From Paenibacillus castaneae (lineage in GTDB: Bacteria; Bacillota; Bacilli; Paenibacillales; Paenibacillaceae), in assembly GCF_002884445.1 (NCBI RefSeq), contig NZ_KZ614144.1, forward strand, positions 4,260,094 through 4,324,093: a stretch of 64,000 nucleotides of DNA, given 5' to 3'. How positions within the stretch are numbered: position 1 is the first letter of the stretch; each line of letters begins with the position of its first letter. Made by a program: the position numbers and the translations under genes. This document shows positions 44,005 through 53,002 of this stretch, piece after piece. The notes beneath the pieces were generated by a model that worked only from the letters and a program-made list of their open reading frames with translations, was not told the origin of the DNA and ran no database searches.

Positions 44005-44532
44005 CTAAATCTCATAACCCTTCCGCAAATAACGGTGATAAAGACGTTTGGCTTCTACGAGATCCTGCGTACCCTGAACAAGTGCTCTTCCGTCCTCAAA
44101 TATGATCAAACGTCGGTCTTCCAGCTGAATAGACAATAAATAAGCATTCCGCGCTACGATGCCTTCCCGTTTCGAGAAACGGGTATCAAAATTATCGGTC
44201 GCATCGATGATCAGGTCAACATTCTCACAGAGCGACTCTATTTCTTGGCATGAAACATCGGCAACAACCCCGTTTATCTCAATTTCAGAATTAATTTGAG
44301 CAAGACGAGTCTTGGCTGCAATTGCTTTAGGTATTCGGTGTATAGCATCATCTTCGCAAAATAGCTGCTGCCTCTGAAGATTGCTCCATTCCACATAATC
44401 ACGATCTGCAAGAGTAATCCTCCCAACACCCGAACGCGCAAGTATTTCCGCCAGAAGTTGAATATTTCCTCTTTCACCATTGAACAAAAACACCCGCCCA
44501 TATTTCGCAACAATAAAAACCAAGCGGGACAT
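44005..44532 (-). pseudogene. Decayed ThiF/MoeB-type E1-like adenylyltransferase
   Basis: A frame is open but only about 176 residues from MSRLVF at 44532, against about 340 for intact ThiF-like enzymes. RSGVGRITLADRDYVEWSNLQRQQLF, LPKAIAAKTRLAQINSEIE and IIDATDNFDTR are classic. The nucleotide-binding GxGxxG before them is missing or ruined (FLFNGERGNIQ), and right after DATDNFDTR the sequence jumps to a C-terminal segment (LIIFEDGRALVQGTQD), losing the zinc Cys pairs. Two internal deletions best explain this. It converges on the MoaD-like gene. Confidence 0.75.
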
Positions 44533-44583
44533 TGGCACATATATTGTTTCTAACAATGATGAAGGTAATAGGAGGTTTATCAG

Positions 44584-45057
44584 ATGTATTGGATGCACCC
44601 TTATTGGAAAAGGTCCATGTTTAAGCCGGTCTGGTTTATAACTCCCTCGGAAGCATTAGCTTTAATGAAAGAAGCAGTGCAAGGAGAACGTAATGACGAA
44701 TTATTTTATGATGAACTTATCAAGCTTGCTCCAAATCAAGATCAAGCCTCCATTATTGCTTCTATACGGGATGATGAACGCAGCCATAACCAAATGTTCA
44801 GGGATATGTTTAAAGAAATCACCGGGCAAGACATTACAGGAGTTAGCAATGAGCAATACCAACGGGTAACGTCTTATGTAGAAGGTTTACAGCGAGCTCT
44901 TCTAGGTGAGCTGTCTGCAGTCGAAAAATACAGAAAAATATGGTTTGGCTTGTCTCCTGGCATATATCGGGATACGGTATTAGGCATTATTTTTGACGAA
45001 CTGAAACACGCAAGCAAATATAATTATTTATTTACCTTAAATGAATTCAAAGGTTAA
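44584..45057 (+). CDS. Ferritin-like (rubrerythrin-type) di-iron domain protein
   Basis: 157 residues, with GGAGGTTTATCAG before ATG 44584. A four-helix bundle with the di-iron ligand pattern is visible: EAVQGERNDELFYDEL (Glu), RDDERSHNQMFR (ExxH, about 61-72), GELSAVEKYRKI (Glu) and FDELKHASKYNYL (ExxH, about 140). Short cytoplasmic members are linked to oxidative stress or spores. The start region is Trp/Tyr-rich (MYWMHPYWKRS). Monocistronic; a GC-rich hairpin at 45077-45104 may end it. Confidence 0.85.
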   Translation: MYWMHPYWKRSMFKPVWFITPSEALALMKEAVQGERNDELFYDELIKLAPNQDQASIIASIRDDERSHNQMFRDMFKEITGQDITGVSNEQYQRVTSYVEGLQRALLGELSAVEKYRKIWFGLSPGIYRDTVLGIIFDELKHASKYNYLFTLNEFKG

Positions 45058-45117
45058 CTACTGAACAAATTGTAGAAGGAGTCTGGTTAAACCAAGCTCC
45101 TTGCATACAGTATAGCT

Positions 45118-46008
45118 TTAACTTAATCTTAGCTGCAAAATGTCAGCCAATTCTTCTGCCGTGTCCCAAATGAGCGGACGAAGCTGGTGAGATTTCACAG
45201 TTAACTTATCCAAATGGCTTCGCTTGATCGTCCATGTAACTGGAATACCCATACCGAGCCCATAACCAGCAGCAAAATACACCTCATTCGCATGATTAGT
45301 CAGATCCGCGATAATCAGTTTGCTCTCGGATAAGAGCTCGATGGTATGATTATCGATATTTCCTTTCCCGTACGAATTAAATAAACGAGGGAAATAGCCG
45401 CATTGTTCAATTTTAGGCAATACTTTTTCTGTCCAATCCGAACGGATCTCTTCATCATCGGAAAGCAGCACGAAGCAGGCTTTCAGCTTTCTGCCTCCAG
45501 CTCTTGCCGCCGCTTCGCTTCTTCCCTTTTCAGTAAGCTTGAAGCTCATGCCATCTCGTATAATGGACTGCTCTTCTCTTAGCTTCTCGATAATATAAAC
45601 AAACTCTTGTAAGTTTGGAGAATACGTCAAGTTATAGTTAGCAGCTAGGGGATGAATAAGAACGGATTGCTCCGGCTCCTCCGAATGCCTGTACAAATAT
45701 TGCAGCAGACGCATCCCCTTCTCTTCAATTGCCACTGGTATTCTTGGCGAATTCTCGATCGTATCTATATCTTCGAATGCTATTTCGACCGGTTCATCGC
45801 TATCTGTCAGCTCCCGGATATATGCAGAAATAATAGGAAATATTTTGCGTTTCCTTTGATACGATATGGAAAAGATTGAATCATAGCTTTCTCTTAATAA
45901 GCTATAAAATCCATTAGGTGAGCATTGACACCCTACGTATTTATCGAGATCGCCTTTTGGCTCTATTGGAACGATTTCATCACAAAACAGACAAGTCTTT
46001 TTTACCAT
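45118..46008 (-). CDS. Zn-finger plus TIR/nucleoside-deoxyribosyltransferase-fold protein
   Basis: 296 residues. N-terminal CLFC...CQC Cys cluster (about 6-30), a middle winged-helix-like segment (VYIIEKLREEQSIIRDGMSFKLTEKGR), and a C-terminal domain with ACFVLLSDDEEIRSDWTEKVLPKIEQCGY and SKLIIADLTNHANEVYFAAGYGLGMGIPV. The last block matches NDT/TIR-like NAD- or nucleoside-binding proteins, but the usual Glu (NVYFELG) is replaced by Ala (EVYFAAG), so catalysis is doubtful. It may be a ligand sensor or a relic of a defence-type protein; function unknown. Confidence 0.7.
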   Translation of the reverse strand: MVKKTCLFCDEIVPIEPKGDLDKYVGCQCSPNGFYSLLRESYDSIFSISYQRKRKIFPIISAYIRELTDSDEPVEIAFEDIDTIENSPRIPVAIEEKGMRLLQYLYRHSEEPEQSVLIHPLAANYNLTYSPNLQEFVYIIEKLREEQSIIRDGMSFKLTEKGRSEAAARAGGRKLKACFVLLSDDEEIRSDWTEKVLPKIEQCGYFPRLFNSYGKGNIDNHTIELLSESKLIIADLTNHANEVYFAAGYGLGMGIPVTWTIKRSHLDKLTVKSHQLRPLIWDTAEELADILQLRLS

Positions 46009-46074
46009 TTCCGTAAATCACCTCTATATATTATTCGAACATCTTATCTAAAATCAGGGCAAATTCGTGATAAA

Positions 46075-46090
46075 TAAGCTTATAAGCTTA
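46075..46090. promoter_or_regulatory. 16-bp perfect palindrome upstream of the TIR/NDT-fold gene
   Basis: TAAGCTTATAAGCTTA is its own complement and is a doubled TAAGCTTA, 67 bp before the start at 46008. An operator role is inferred. Confidence 0.4.
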
Positions 46091-46225
46091 ATAAGCACTA
46101 TACTTATTTTCCACCTTATCAATTTTCACTTAAAAAGTAGATGCTTAAATATTTCCTTTGTATTCAAATAGGATGTGTGCTTCGTCTCTAGGACAGGTTA
46201 TTCAAACGTAAAAGCTTTATGAAAA

Positions 46226-46266
46226 CAAAAAAAAACTTGCCGCGCATGTGGCGGAAAGTCTTTTTT
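46226..46266 (-). terminator. Terminator after the GH4 gene
   Basis: On the minus strand ACTTTCCGCC...GCGGCAAGT is followed by nine T. Confidence 0.8.
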
Positions 46267-46278
46267 GATTTGCAGCTA

Positions 46279-47586
46279 TTACTTGTTAAACTGAGGCAAA
46301 ATATCCGCATGCGCTTGCAGCATAAGCTTCACTGTCTCATAAGCGGCTTGCTTATCTGTTATTGCAGGGTCGAGCGTAATGGCGCGGTTAACTGCATCCA
46401 GGCTGCCGGTTGCAGCGGCCTCGGCAACGAGCTCATGCACATCGGAAATCAATCGGCAGATGTCCGCGAGTTTCGGAGGTAATGCCGGCAGCGTCTGCGG
46501 CTGCAGCATTCCTTCCCTAATAACTACGGGCACTTCGACAATGCGCTCATCTGGAAGCTCAGCGATCGCTCCGTTGTTTTGTATGTTCAAAATATCAAGC
46601 GGCAGCTCTTCTCCCCGATATAGAGCGATTGCAACAGATACCGGATGCTCCCAGCTTGGATTGGTAAATAGATCATCCATGCTGCGTTCACCTCGCCCAA
46701 TCTCTTGCAGCTCCGACAATCTGCGAATGCGTTCCTCTTCCGTACCATGATAGGGTGGAGCCGTTGTATACACAATATCTGCTTGACGAGGCAAATATTC
46801 TGCATGGTGATCAATATGACCGGCTGCCACCGCACCATACTCATTCAGCCAGCGGCGCATAACAAGCAGCTCTCTTCTCGTTTCCTGATCCTGCTCTTCG
46901 AACTCTCCGGAACGGATATAATCAATTAGCGGCACAAGCAGGTCATCGCCTGTTTGTTTATCCTGGATGCTAAGTACCCAAGCAAAGTGGTTCAGACCGC
47001 CGGTTACGACGGTTATTTCAGAAGGATGCTTGCCGACAAGCCTTGCTAAGAAACCGTAGCTTCCATTGCTCCGATAAGCGATATTACAAAAGCCTGCTGC
47101 TTGTATTGAAGAATATCGGTTAATGGCTGTAACCACGCGAGGCATTGGATTCGTCACATCAAGCAGCCACGCTTGCGGACAGAGCACTTCCATATCCCTG
47201 CATACATCCAGCAGCAACGTTATTGAACGCAATCCATTTACAAGCCCGCCAAGTCCGCCGCACTCTCTTGCTTGGTCGGCCATTCCCGCTTCGGATAATA
47301 AGTCATAGTCCATACGCCATCTTCTTGCTCCCTGCACGGAAGCAGAAACAATAACGAAATCGGCACCCGGAAGAGCTGCCCGTCGATCCGTAAACGATTG
47401 GATAACCGCCCTCACGCCAAGCTTCGCAGCAATTTGTCTTCCTGCTCCAGCCATAGCCTCAACTGCTTCTGCGTTTGGATCCACAAGCAAGAGCTCACAG
47501 CTATCCAATCTATGTTTTATGATAACGTCCTCTAATACGGTAGGAGCGAATACAAAGCTTCCTCCGCCGATTAATACGATTTTCAA
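46279..47586 (-). CDS. GH4 family NAD-dependent glycosidase (alpha-galactosidase/glucuronidase type)
   Basis: 435 residues from TTG 47586 behind GAGAGGAG. GH4 enzymes cleave alpha- or beta-glycosides by NAD- and Mn-dependent redox elimination. NAD site IVLIGGGSF, then LLDVTNPMPRV (about 142), AAGFCNIAYRS (metal Cys, about 168) and TGGLNHFAWV (metal His, about 197). In many members Cys is followed by His; here it is Asn. The product is cytoplasmic. Divergent from the AraC gene at 47795, which is its probable regulator. Confidence 0.93.
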   Translation of the reverse strand: MKIVLIGGGSFVFAPTVLEDVIIKHRLDSCELLLVDPNAEAVEAMAGAGRQIAAKLGVRAVIQSFTDRRAALPGADFVIVSASVQGARRWRMDYDLLSEAGMADQARECGGLGGLVNGLRSITLLLDVCRDMEVLCPQAWLLDVTNPMPRVVTAINRYSSIQAAGFCNIAYRSNGSYGFLARLVGKHPSEITVVTGGLNHFAWVLSIQDKQTGDDLLVPLIDYIRSGEFEEQDQETRRELLVMRRWLNEYGAVAAGHIDHHAEYLPRQADIVYTTAPPYHGTEEERIRRLSELQEIGRGERSMDDLFTNPSWEHPVSVAIALYRGEELPLDILNIQNNGAIAELPDERIVEVPVVIREGMLQPQTLPALPPKLADICRLISDVHELVAEAAATGSLDAVNRAITLDPAITDKQAAYETVKLMLQAHADILPQFNK

Positions 47587-47794
47587 AATGAATCTACTCC
47601 TCTCTATAGCTGTCTATTATGATTCGATTTACACTATCAGTTTGCCAACTGAAATTTTCTGTAAAAATCACTATTGCAATTTTCACTATAACTAGCGAAT
47701 AATTAAAGTATAATTTGTATAGAGTCATTGTGTGATAACCATTAGGGCTGTTTAGTGCAAAAACAATTAACCAATTGGGACATATGGAGGACGA

Positions 47795-48712
47795 ATGGAC
47801 TTGGCAGTTAAGTCAGTGAATTGGCAATCTCAAACCTACCCCAATCGAAAAATAGAGCTTTACTTGCACGGGATGCATATGGCTTCCGTTGGATCAGGCA
47901 TGCTGTGCGACCGTCATCTGCATCACCGAATGCTTGAGTTGAACCTTGTACTAGAGGGAAGCCAGACAGCTATTATAGGCTCTCAGCATTATGTTCAACA
48001 GACTGGAGACCTCATCGCGATCCCTCCTATGCGGCTCCATGAATTTATGGTACAGCCCTTCGAAGAAGCTAAGTTTTTTGTCATTCATATCCAAAATGTC
48101 GGAAGGCAGTTGATGCAGCTGCTTTCCAAATCCGAAACCTATCTTTATCCGGTTGGGACTGAACTGAATGACAAAATAAGACCCGTTCTTCTTCGATTAA
48201 TTGATTTATTACAAGAAAACGGTTCCCAAAACCGTATTATGCACGCTTGCGCTGAGCTGCTCATCCAATTGGAGGAGGACTTAAATCCAGATGTAATGAA
48301 CGATGCTTTACCACAGGAGGAGCATAACTTAGCGGAGCAAATTGCTAGAGAAATTGAGGTGCTGACGTTCTCGGTCGAACCATGGGATGAAGAAATTCAG
48401 CCTGCCAACTGGCTTGAAGTAATATCTCAGAAGCTCGGAATTAGCCGGCGCCACTGTCATCGCGTATTTCAACAGGCTTACCGCATGTCTCCGCGGCAAT
48501 ACTTCTCCATCATCCGTCAGCAGGAGGCGATGCATATGCTGCTCGGAAGCAGTGAAACGGTAGAAAAAATTGCCCATCGTATCGGCTTCGAGAACGCCCA
48601 AAGCTTTATCCGGCAGTTTACAAAGTGGACAGGCATGACACCTGGCGCGTTTCGCAAAAAAGAGCATAATAATTTAAACTATTTAACTCCGCTGGAGCTT
48701 GCTAGGGAGTAA
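47795..48712 (+). CDS. AraC family transcriptional regulator
   Basis: 305 residues with TATGGAGGACGA before ATG 47795. The cupin domain has HLHHRMLELNLVLEGSQT and IPPMRLHEFMV. The C-terminal HTH pair is EVISQKLGISRRHCHRVFQQ and VEKIAHRIGFENAQSFIRQF. Divergent from the GH4 glycosidase gene and probably its regulator. A TATAAT at 47709-47714 might serve it, but no matching -35 was found. The stop codon lies in the loop of the following hairpin. Confidence 0.92.
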   Translation: MDLAVKSVNWQSQTYPNRKIELYLHGMHMASVGSGMLCDRHLHHRMLELNLVLEGSQTAIIGSQHYVQQTGDLIAIPPMRLHEFMVQPFEEAKFFVIHIQNVGRQLMQLLSKSETYLYPVGTELNDKIRPVLLRLIDLLQENGSQNRIMHACAELLIQLEEDLNPDVMNDALPQEEHNLAEQIAREIEVLTFSVEPWDEEIQPANWLEVISQKLGISRRHCHRVFQQAYRMSPRQYFSIIRQQEAMHMLLGSSETVEKIAHRIGFENAQSFIRQFTKWTGMTPGAFRKKEHNNLNYLTPLELARE

Positions 48713-48796
48713 GCTCCAGCGGAGTTAGGATGATCGTCGTTCAGCATTAAAAACAAGCAAATCGGGATACCTTAACAAGGTACCCCGATTTTATTG
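48685..48796. terminator. Two consecutive hairpins between the AraC and Gfo genes
   Basis: AACTCCGCTGGAGCTT (48685-48700) pairs with AAGCTCCAGCGGAGTT (48711-48726) across the AraC stop codon. AATCGGGATACCTT pairs with AAGGTACCCCGATT (48760-48790) with T tracts on both strands. Confidence 0.8.
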
Positions 48797-48881
48797 AAAT
48801 CATAAATTATGCTTCCAGTCACGTCCGATAATGGCTGCTAACCGCTCATCAACTAATGCTCCGTCATCCTGTTTTTTGCGT

Positions 48882-49880
48882 TTAACTATTTGTATGTGTA
48901 ACGACAGGGAGACCTGCTTTACTATAAATATGACTAATAAGCTCCGTTGTAACTCCAGCAGAAACACCGTCTACAAACGGCGGACGGTTCTGTTCAATCG
49001 ACCGAAGGAAATCATCCGCTAGACGATTGAATAGTGACTCGGCAACGATTCCTCCCTCTTGCTTCAGCGGCTGCTCCATTCCCGGAACCGACCAGCTAAC
49101 AAGACCATTGAAATCAGCCGAAAGAGAGCCCGCGGTCCCCGATATTTCAATGAGCTCGCGGCCCATACCCGCACAAGCGGTGGAAGCAGTGATCATACCG
49201 ACTGCATCATTCCCGTATCTGACGATCGCGTATCCGTGATCCTCCGTTTCGATATCGTGCACCAAACGAAATAACCGCGCATCGGTCACTTCTTGAAATC
49301 CACCGCACAACCACTGCGCCAGATCGATGATATGGCTGCCCTGCTGAATAAACGGCCCTCCGCCGTCGATTTCGTAAGTACCATGCCAGGAATCATAATA
49401 GGCCGCAGTTCGGTAATGTTTGATGGTGGTATCGACAGCGATAATTCTTCCAAGCTTACCGTCATCCATCATTTGCTTGATAAGCTGCCAATGCTCGGTG
49501 AATCTGCGCATAAAGGAAACGGCAAGCCTAACGCCAGCCTGCTCACAGGCTGCGATCATTTCTTGCTGCTTCGCTACTGAAATGTGCAGCGGTTTCTCAC
49601 AAAGACAATGCAGCCCTAGCTGTGCAGCAGATAGAACAGCCTCCTCATGCAGTGCATTTGGCGTGCAAATGACCACCGCGGTCGCGTTTGATCTAGAAGC
49701 AACCTCCGCCAAACTGATTCCTGACACCGCAATTCCGTGCTGCTTCGCAAATGCTTCTGCCCGTTGCTCATTGCGGCCCACAACGCCCACGATTTCATTA
49801 TTCGGAAGCGATGCAAAAGCTTTCAAATAGGCTCCGCTAATTGTACCGTGTCCAATAAGAACAATGCGATGATTAGTCAT
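48882..49880 (-). CDS. Gfo/Idh/MocA family oxidoreductase
   Basis: 332 residues from ATG 49880 (a GTG at 49889 overlaps the GH2 stop). Rossmann motif IVLIGHGTISGAYLK, CEKPLHIS (about 94) and DGGGPFIQQGSHIIDLAQWL (about 175-194) mark the family. Translated with the GH2 enzyme upstream (stop/start overlap), so it may process the sugar that GH2 releases. The cofactor loop HGTISG replaces the usual GxGxxG with G-H-G-T-I-S-G, which is still compatible. Confidence 0.9.
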   Translation of the reverse strand: MTNHRIVLIGHGTISGAYLKAFASLPNNEIVGVVGRNEQRAEAFAKQHGIAVSGISLAEVASRSNATAVVICTPNALHEEAVLSAAQLGLHCLCEKPLHISVAKQQEMIAACEQAGVRLAVSFMRRFTEHWQLIKQMMDDGKLGRIIAVDTTIKHYRTAAYYDSWHGTYEIDGGGPFIQQGSHIIDLAQWLCGGFQEVTDARLFRLVHDIETEDHGYAIVRYGNDAVGMITASTACAGMGRELIEISGTAGSLSADFNGLVSWSVPGMEQPLKQEGGIVAESLFNRLADDFLRSIEQNRPPFVDGVSAGVTTELISHIYSKAGLPVVTHTNS

Positions 49881-49885
49881 ACCTG

Positions 49886-51574
49886 TCACATTCCCCCTTC
49901 GAAATAGTGCTTCACCACCGAATAAGCGAGCTTCGGACGGCGGTATTCATCTACAATGCCTTTGCTGTTCCTCGTCATCGACCGCCACATTGGCCAAGGC
50001 CCTTCTTCCGTCACTCGGCAATCGCAAAACTGCCAAATCAGAATTCCGGATATATAATCCCGGCTTGTGTAGGCCGCTAAATTGCTTTCAATGATGTCAG
50101 CCTGCCGTTCTTCCGTTCCTTTCACCCTCGTAGGCGATCGGTGTCCATAAAACCCGTCACCGCCGAATTCGCTCATAATAATCGGTTTGCCGCTGCCGCC
50201 AGCAGTCTGCGCCCACTCCCGCAGCCCATCAATCAACTCTCCCGGGTCTTCATCTGTGTACCACTGAGGATACAGATTAAATGATAAAATATCCGCTAGA
50301 TCGAAGCACAGCTCCCTCATGCGTTTGTCCGAGGCGAACGTTAGCGGGCGGCTGCCATCAAGCTCGCGAATCTGCTCCAGCTGTCTCTTATAATGCTCTC
50401 TGCCTTCTTCCGTATCACTGGCACATTCATTCAAAATCCCCCATGTCACGATGGAAGGATGGTTTCCATGCTGCTCTACCATTTCCCTATTCACTGCCTC
50501 GCACTGCTCAATAAACCGAGGATGCCTCATCTGCTCTAAGCTTAATCCTCTTGCATGGTTCTCTTCCCAGACCAGCATCCCTAATTCGTCGCACAAATCC
50601 AGAAAACGTTCATCATTCGGATAGTGGCTTGTACGGACGCAATTGGCTCCCATATCCCGCATTAGCTCCATGTCCTTTACCATAAGAGGCAAGGTCAGCG
50701 CAGAGCCGGCCATCGGATGATCCTCATGCCTGTTAAAGCCCTTAAGAACCACATTTGTTCCGTTTACTTGGATTTTGCCATCATTCGTTGAAACGATACG
50801 GAAGCCTACTCTTTCATTCAGATCGTCTATCGCCTCTACCGAGCCTTCACGATACAGCTTCGCCTTCAATAGGTAAAGAGAAGGATTATGTTCTGACCAA
50901 GGCTCGGCTTCTGGGAATAAATGCCTGGTGCTCAGAACGAACGGTTCTCCTTGCTGAACTGTACCGGTTCCCAGCTCAAGGTTTTGCCCAGCCAATTCCC
51001 CACGAACGGTTATTAGCCCAGACGTCTGTTCCATGCTGTGCACAGTAACGCTAATATCCGCACCCCATACGCCATTCTCCCAAAAAGGAGTGCAGCGAAT
51101 ACGGTCAAGCCATACACCACCGATTTCCTCCATTACGACAGGCCGAATTAATCCTCCATAGGCGTAATAATCATTCGGAACATGCAGAGACGAATTCTCG
51201 TGAAAGGAGTTATCAACCATGACCCTCAGCTCATGCTTTCCGGGTTCAACATGCTTTACGACAGCAGAAAATGCGGTATAAGCGTTGTAGTGCCTTGCTA
51301 TTTCTTCCCCATCGAAATAAACCTCCGCCGTATGGCTGGCACCCTTGAAAACAAAGCGCAGCGCCGTCTGTTTGTCCGTCACAATGGTTCGGCGGTACAT
51401 GCCTTTTCCTCTGTAAGTCAGCAGATTCGGATGCATCTCCCAGCATCCTGGTACTGGAAGGCGGTATGTATAGTTAAGCTCTCTATCAGACTCTTGATCT
51501 ATAATAGCAAAATCCCACACTCCCTCCAGCTCAGTTACTGAACGAATATCATTGGTTTGAAACAAACGGATCAT
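49886..51574 (-). CDS. GH2 family glycosidase (beta-glucuronidase/beta-galactosidase-like)
   Basis: 562 residues with AAGGAGATCTGCACAT before ATG 51574. Order: sugar-binding jelly roll (YRLPVPGCWEMHP...RGKGMYRRTI), immunoglobulin-like domain, TIM barrel with NVVLKGFNRHEDHP, acid/base Glu in WGILNECASD (about 390) and nucleophile Glu in PIIMSEFGGDGFYG (about 480). The length fits the beta-glucuronidase-like subfamily. Cytoplasmic, no signal peptide. Upstream of the Gfo/Idh/MocA gene in one unit. Exact specificity unknown. Confidence 0.91.
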   Translation of the reverse strand: MIRLFQTNDIRSVTELEGVWDFAIIDQESDRELNYTYRLPVPGCWEMHPNLLTYRGKGMYRRTIVTDKQTALRFVFKGASHTAEVYFDGEEIARHYNAYTAFSAVVKHVEPGKHELRVMVDNSFHENSSLHVPNDYYAYGGLIRPVVMEEIGGVWLDRIRCTPFWENGVWGADISVTVHSMEQTSGLITVRGELAGQNLELGTGTVQQGEPFVLSTRHLFPEAEPWSEHNPSLYLLKAKLYREGSVEAIDDLNERVGFRIVSTNDGKIQVNGTNVVLKGFNRHEDHPMAGSALTLPLMVKDMELMRDMGANCVRTSHYPNDERFLDLCDELGMLVWEENHARGLSLEQMRHPRFIEQCEAVNREMVEQHGNHPSIVTWGILNECASDTEEGREHYKRQLEQIRELDGSRPLTFASDKRMRELCFDLADILSFNLYPQWYTDEDPGELIDGLREWAQTAGGSGKPIIMSEFGGDGFYGHRSPTRVKGTEERQADIIESNLAAYTSRDYISGILIWQFCDCRVTEEGPWPMWRSMTRNSKGIVDEYRRPKLAYSVVKHYFEGGM

Positions 51575-51650
51575 ATGTGCAGATCTCCTTTTCAGATGAA
51601 TTCGCTTTCATAATGGAACGTTGTATCATTATATCATTGCACCACAACCA

Positions 51651-51684
51651 AAAAAACACTAAAGCAATAAATGCTTTAGTGTTT
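51651..51684 (-). terminator. Terminator of the deo operon
   Basis: AACACTAAAGCA pairs with TGCTTTAGTGTT and is followed by seven T on the minus strand, just after the pdp stop at 51700. Confidence 0.9.
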
Positions 51685-51699
51685 CCAAGTAGAGCAGCT

Positions 51700-53001
51700 T
51701 TACTCCGTTACAAAACCATAGATTAATACAGGAGGCTCAGCATGGTCGCTAATCCGAATATTGTCATAGATTTTGGCTATAACATCTTCTACATTCTCTC
51801 TGTTCGCATGAATGGTAACCAATGATTCTCCCGCTTGGACAGAATCGCCGATTTTCTTGTTCAGCATAAGACCGACAGCAAGATCGATTTCCGATTCTTT
51901 CGTCGCTCTTCCAGCGCCTAGCAGCATAGCAGCTGTACCGATTTCATCAGCAATGATTTCAGCAACAACACCTGATTCCTTAGCAGGCACTTCAATTAGG
52001 TAGGAGGCTTGCGGCAGTTTTTCCGGGTGATCTACTACCGAAGCGTCGCCGCCTTGGTTAGCGATGAATTGTTTGAACTTCTCCAAAGCCTTACCGTTGC
52101 GAATAACTTCCTTAAGCATTTCCTCTGCTTCTTCAAGCGAGCTTGCTTTGTTCGCTAAGAAAACCATTTGACGGCCTAGCGCAAGACAAAGCTCCTCCAG
52201 ATCCTTAGGCCCTTTTCCTTGCAGCGTATCAATCGCTTCCTTGACTTCCAGTGCATTACCGATAGCCAAGCCTAGCGGCTGACTCATATCGGATATGACA
52301 GCCATCGTCTTGCGGCCGACATTATTCCCGATACTAACCATTGCATGCGCCAGTTCCTTCGCATCATCCACTGTTTTCATAAACGCACCTGCACCTGTTT
52401 TCACATCCAATACGATAGCATCGGAACCCGCCGCAATTTTCTTGCTCATAATCGAGCTGGCGATCAATGGAATGGAGTCCACTGTTGCCGTTACATCACG
52501 GAGTGCATACAATTTCTTATCGGCTGGCGTCAGATTACCAGACTGGCCGATAACCGCAATCTTATCTTTATTCACCAAGCTTACGAATTCGTCCTTGCCA
52601 ATCTCGACGTGGAAGCCAGCAATAGCTTCCAGCTTGTCAATTGTACCGCCGGTATGACCAAGTCCGCGGCCTGACATCTTCGCAACCGGAATATCCAGCG
52701 CAGCAACTAATGGCGCCAGAACCAGCGTAGTCGTATCGCCTACTCCGCCTGTGGAGTGTTTGTCTACCTTCACACCCTCAATGGCCGATAAATCAATCGT
52801 ATCACCGGAATTGACAATAGCCATCGTCAAATCAGCTCGTTCACGCTCCGTCATATCTTGAAAGAAAATAGCCATTGCCATTGCACTTACTTGATAATCA
52901 GGAATTTCATCCTTCGTATAACCATCTATAAAAAAATTAATTTCTTCGGTAGACAGTTCCCCGCCGTCACGCTTCTTCTCAATCAAGTCAACCATTCTCA
53001 T
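51700..53001 (-). CDS. pdp: Pyrimidine-nucleoside phosphorylase
   Basis: 433 residues. It splits thymidine, deoxyuridine and uridine with phosphate to base and (deoxy)ribose-1-phosphate. The family signature KMSGRGLGHTGGTIDKLEAI is present (about 108-127), with VDKHSTGGVGDTT near residue 79. AAGGAGG lies upstream of ATG 53001, one base after the deoD stop. Last gene of the deo operon; it feeds sugar phosphate to DeoB and DeoC. Confidence 0.97.
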   Translation of the reverse strand: MRMVDLIEKKRDGGELSTEEINFFIDGYTKDEIPDYQVSAMAMAIFFQDMTERERADLTMAIVNSGDTIDLSAIEGVKVDKHSTGGVGDTTTLVLAPLVAALDIPVAKMSGRGLGHTGGTIDKLEAIAGFHVEIGKDEFVSLVNKDKIAVIGQSGNLTPADKKLYALRDVTATVDSIPLIASSIMSKKIAAGSDAIVLDVKTGAGAFMKTVDDAKELAHAMVSIGNNVGRKTMAVISDMSQPLGLAIGNALEVKEAIDTLQGKGPKDLEELCLALGRQMVFLANKASSLEEAEEMLKEVIRNGKALEKFKQFIANQGGDASVVDHPEKLPQASYLIEVPAKESGVVAEIIADEIGTAAMLLGAGRATKESEIDLAVGLMLNKKIGDSVQAGESLVTIHANRENVEDVIAKIYDNIRISDHAEPPVLIYGFVTE

Positions 53002-53002
53002 C

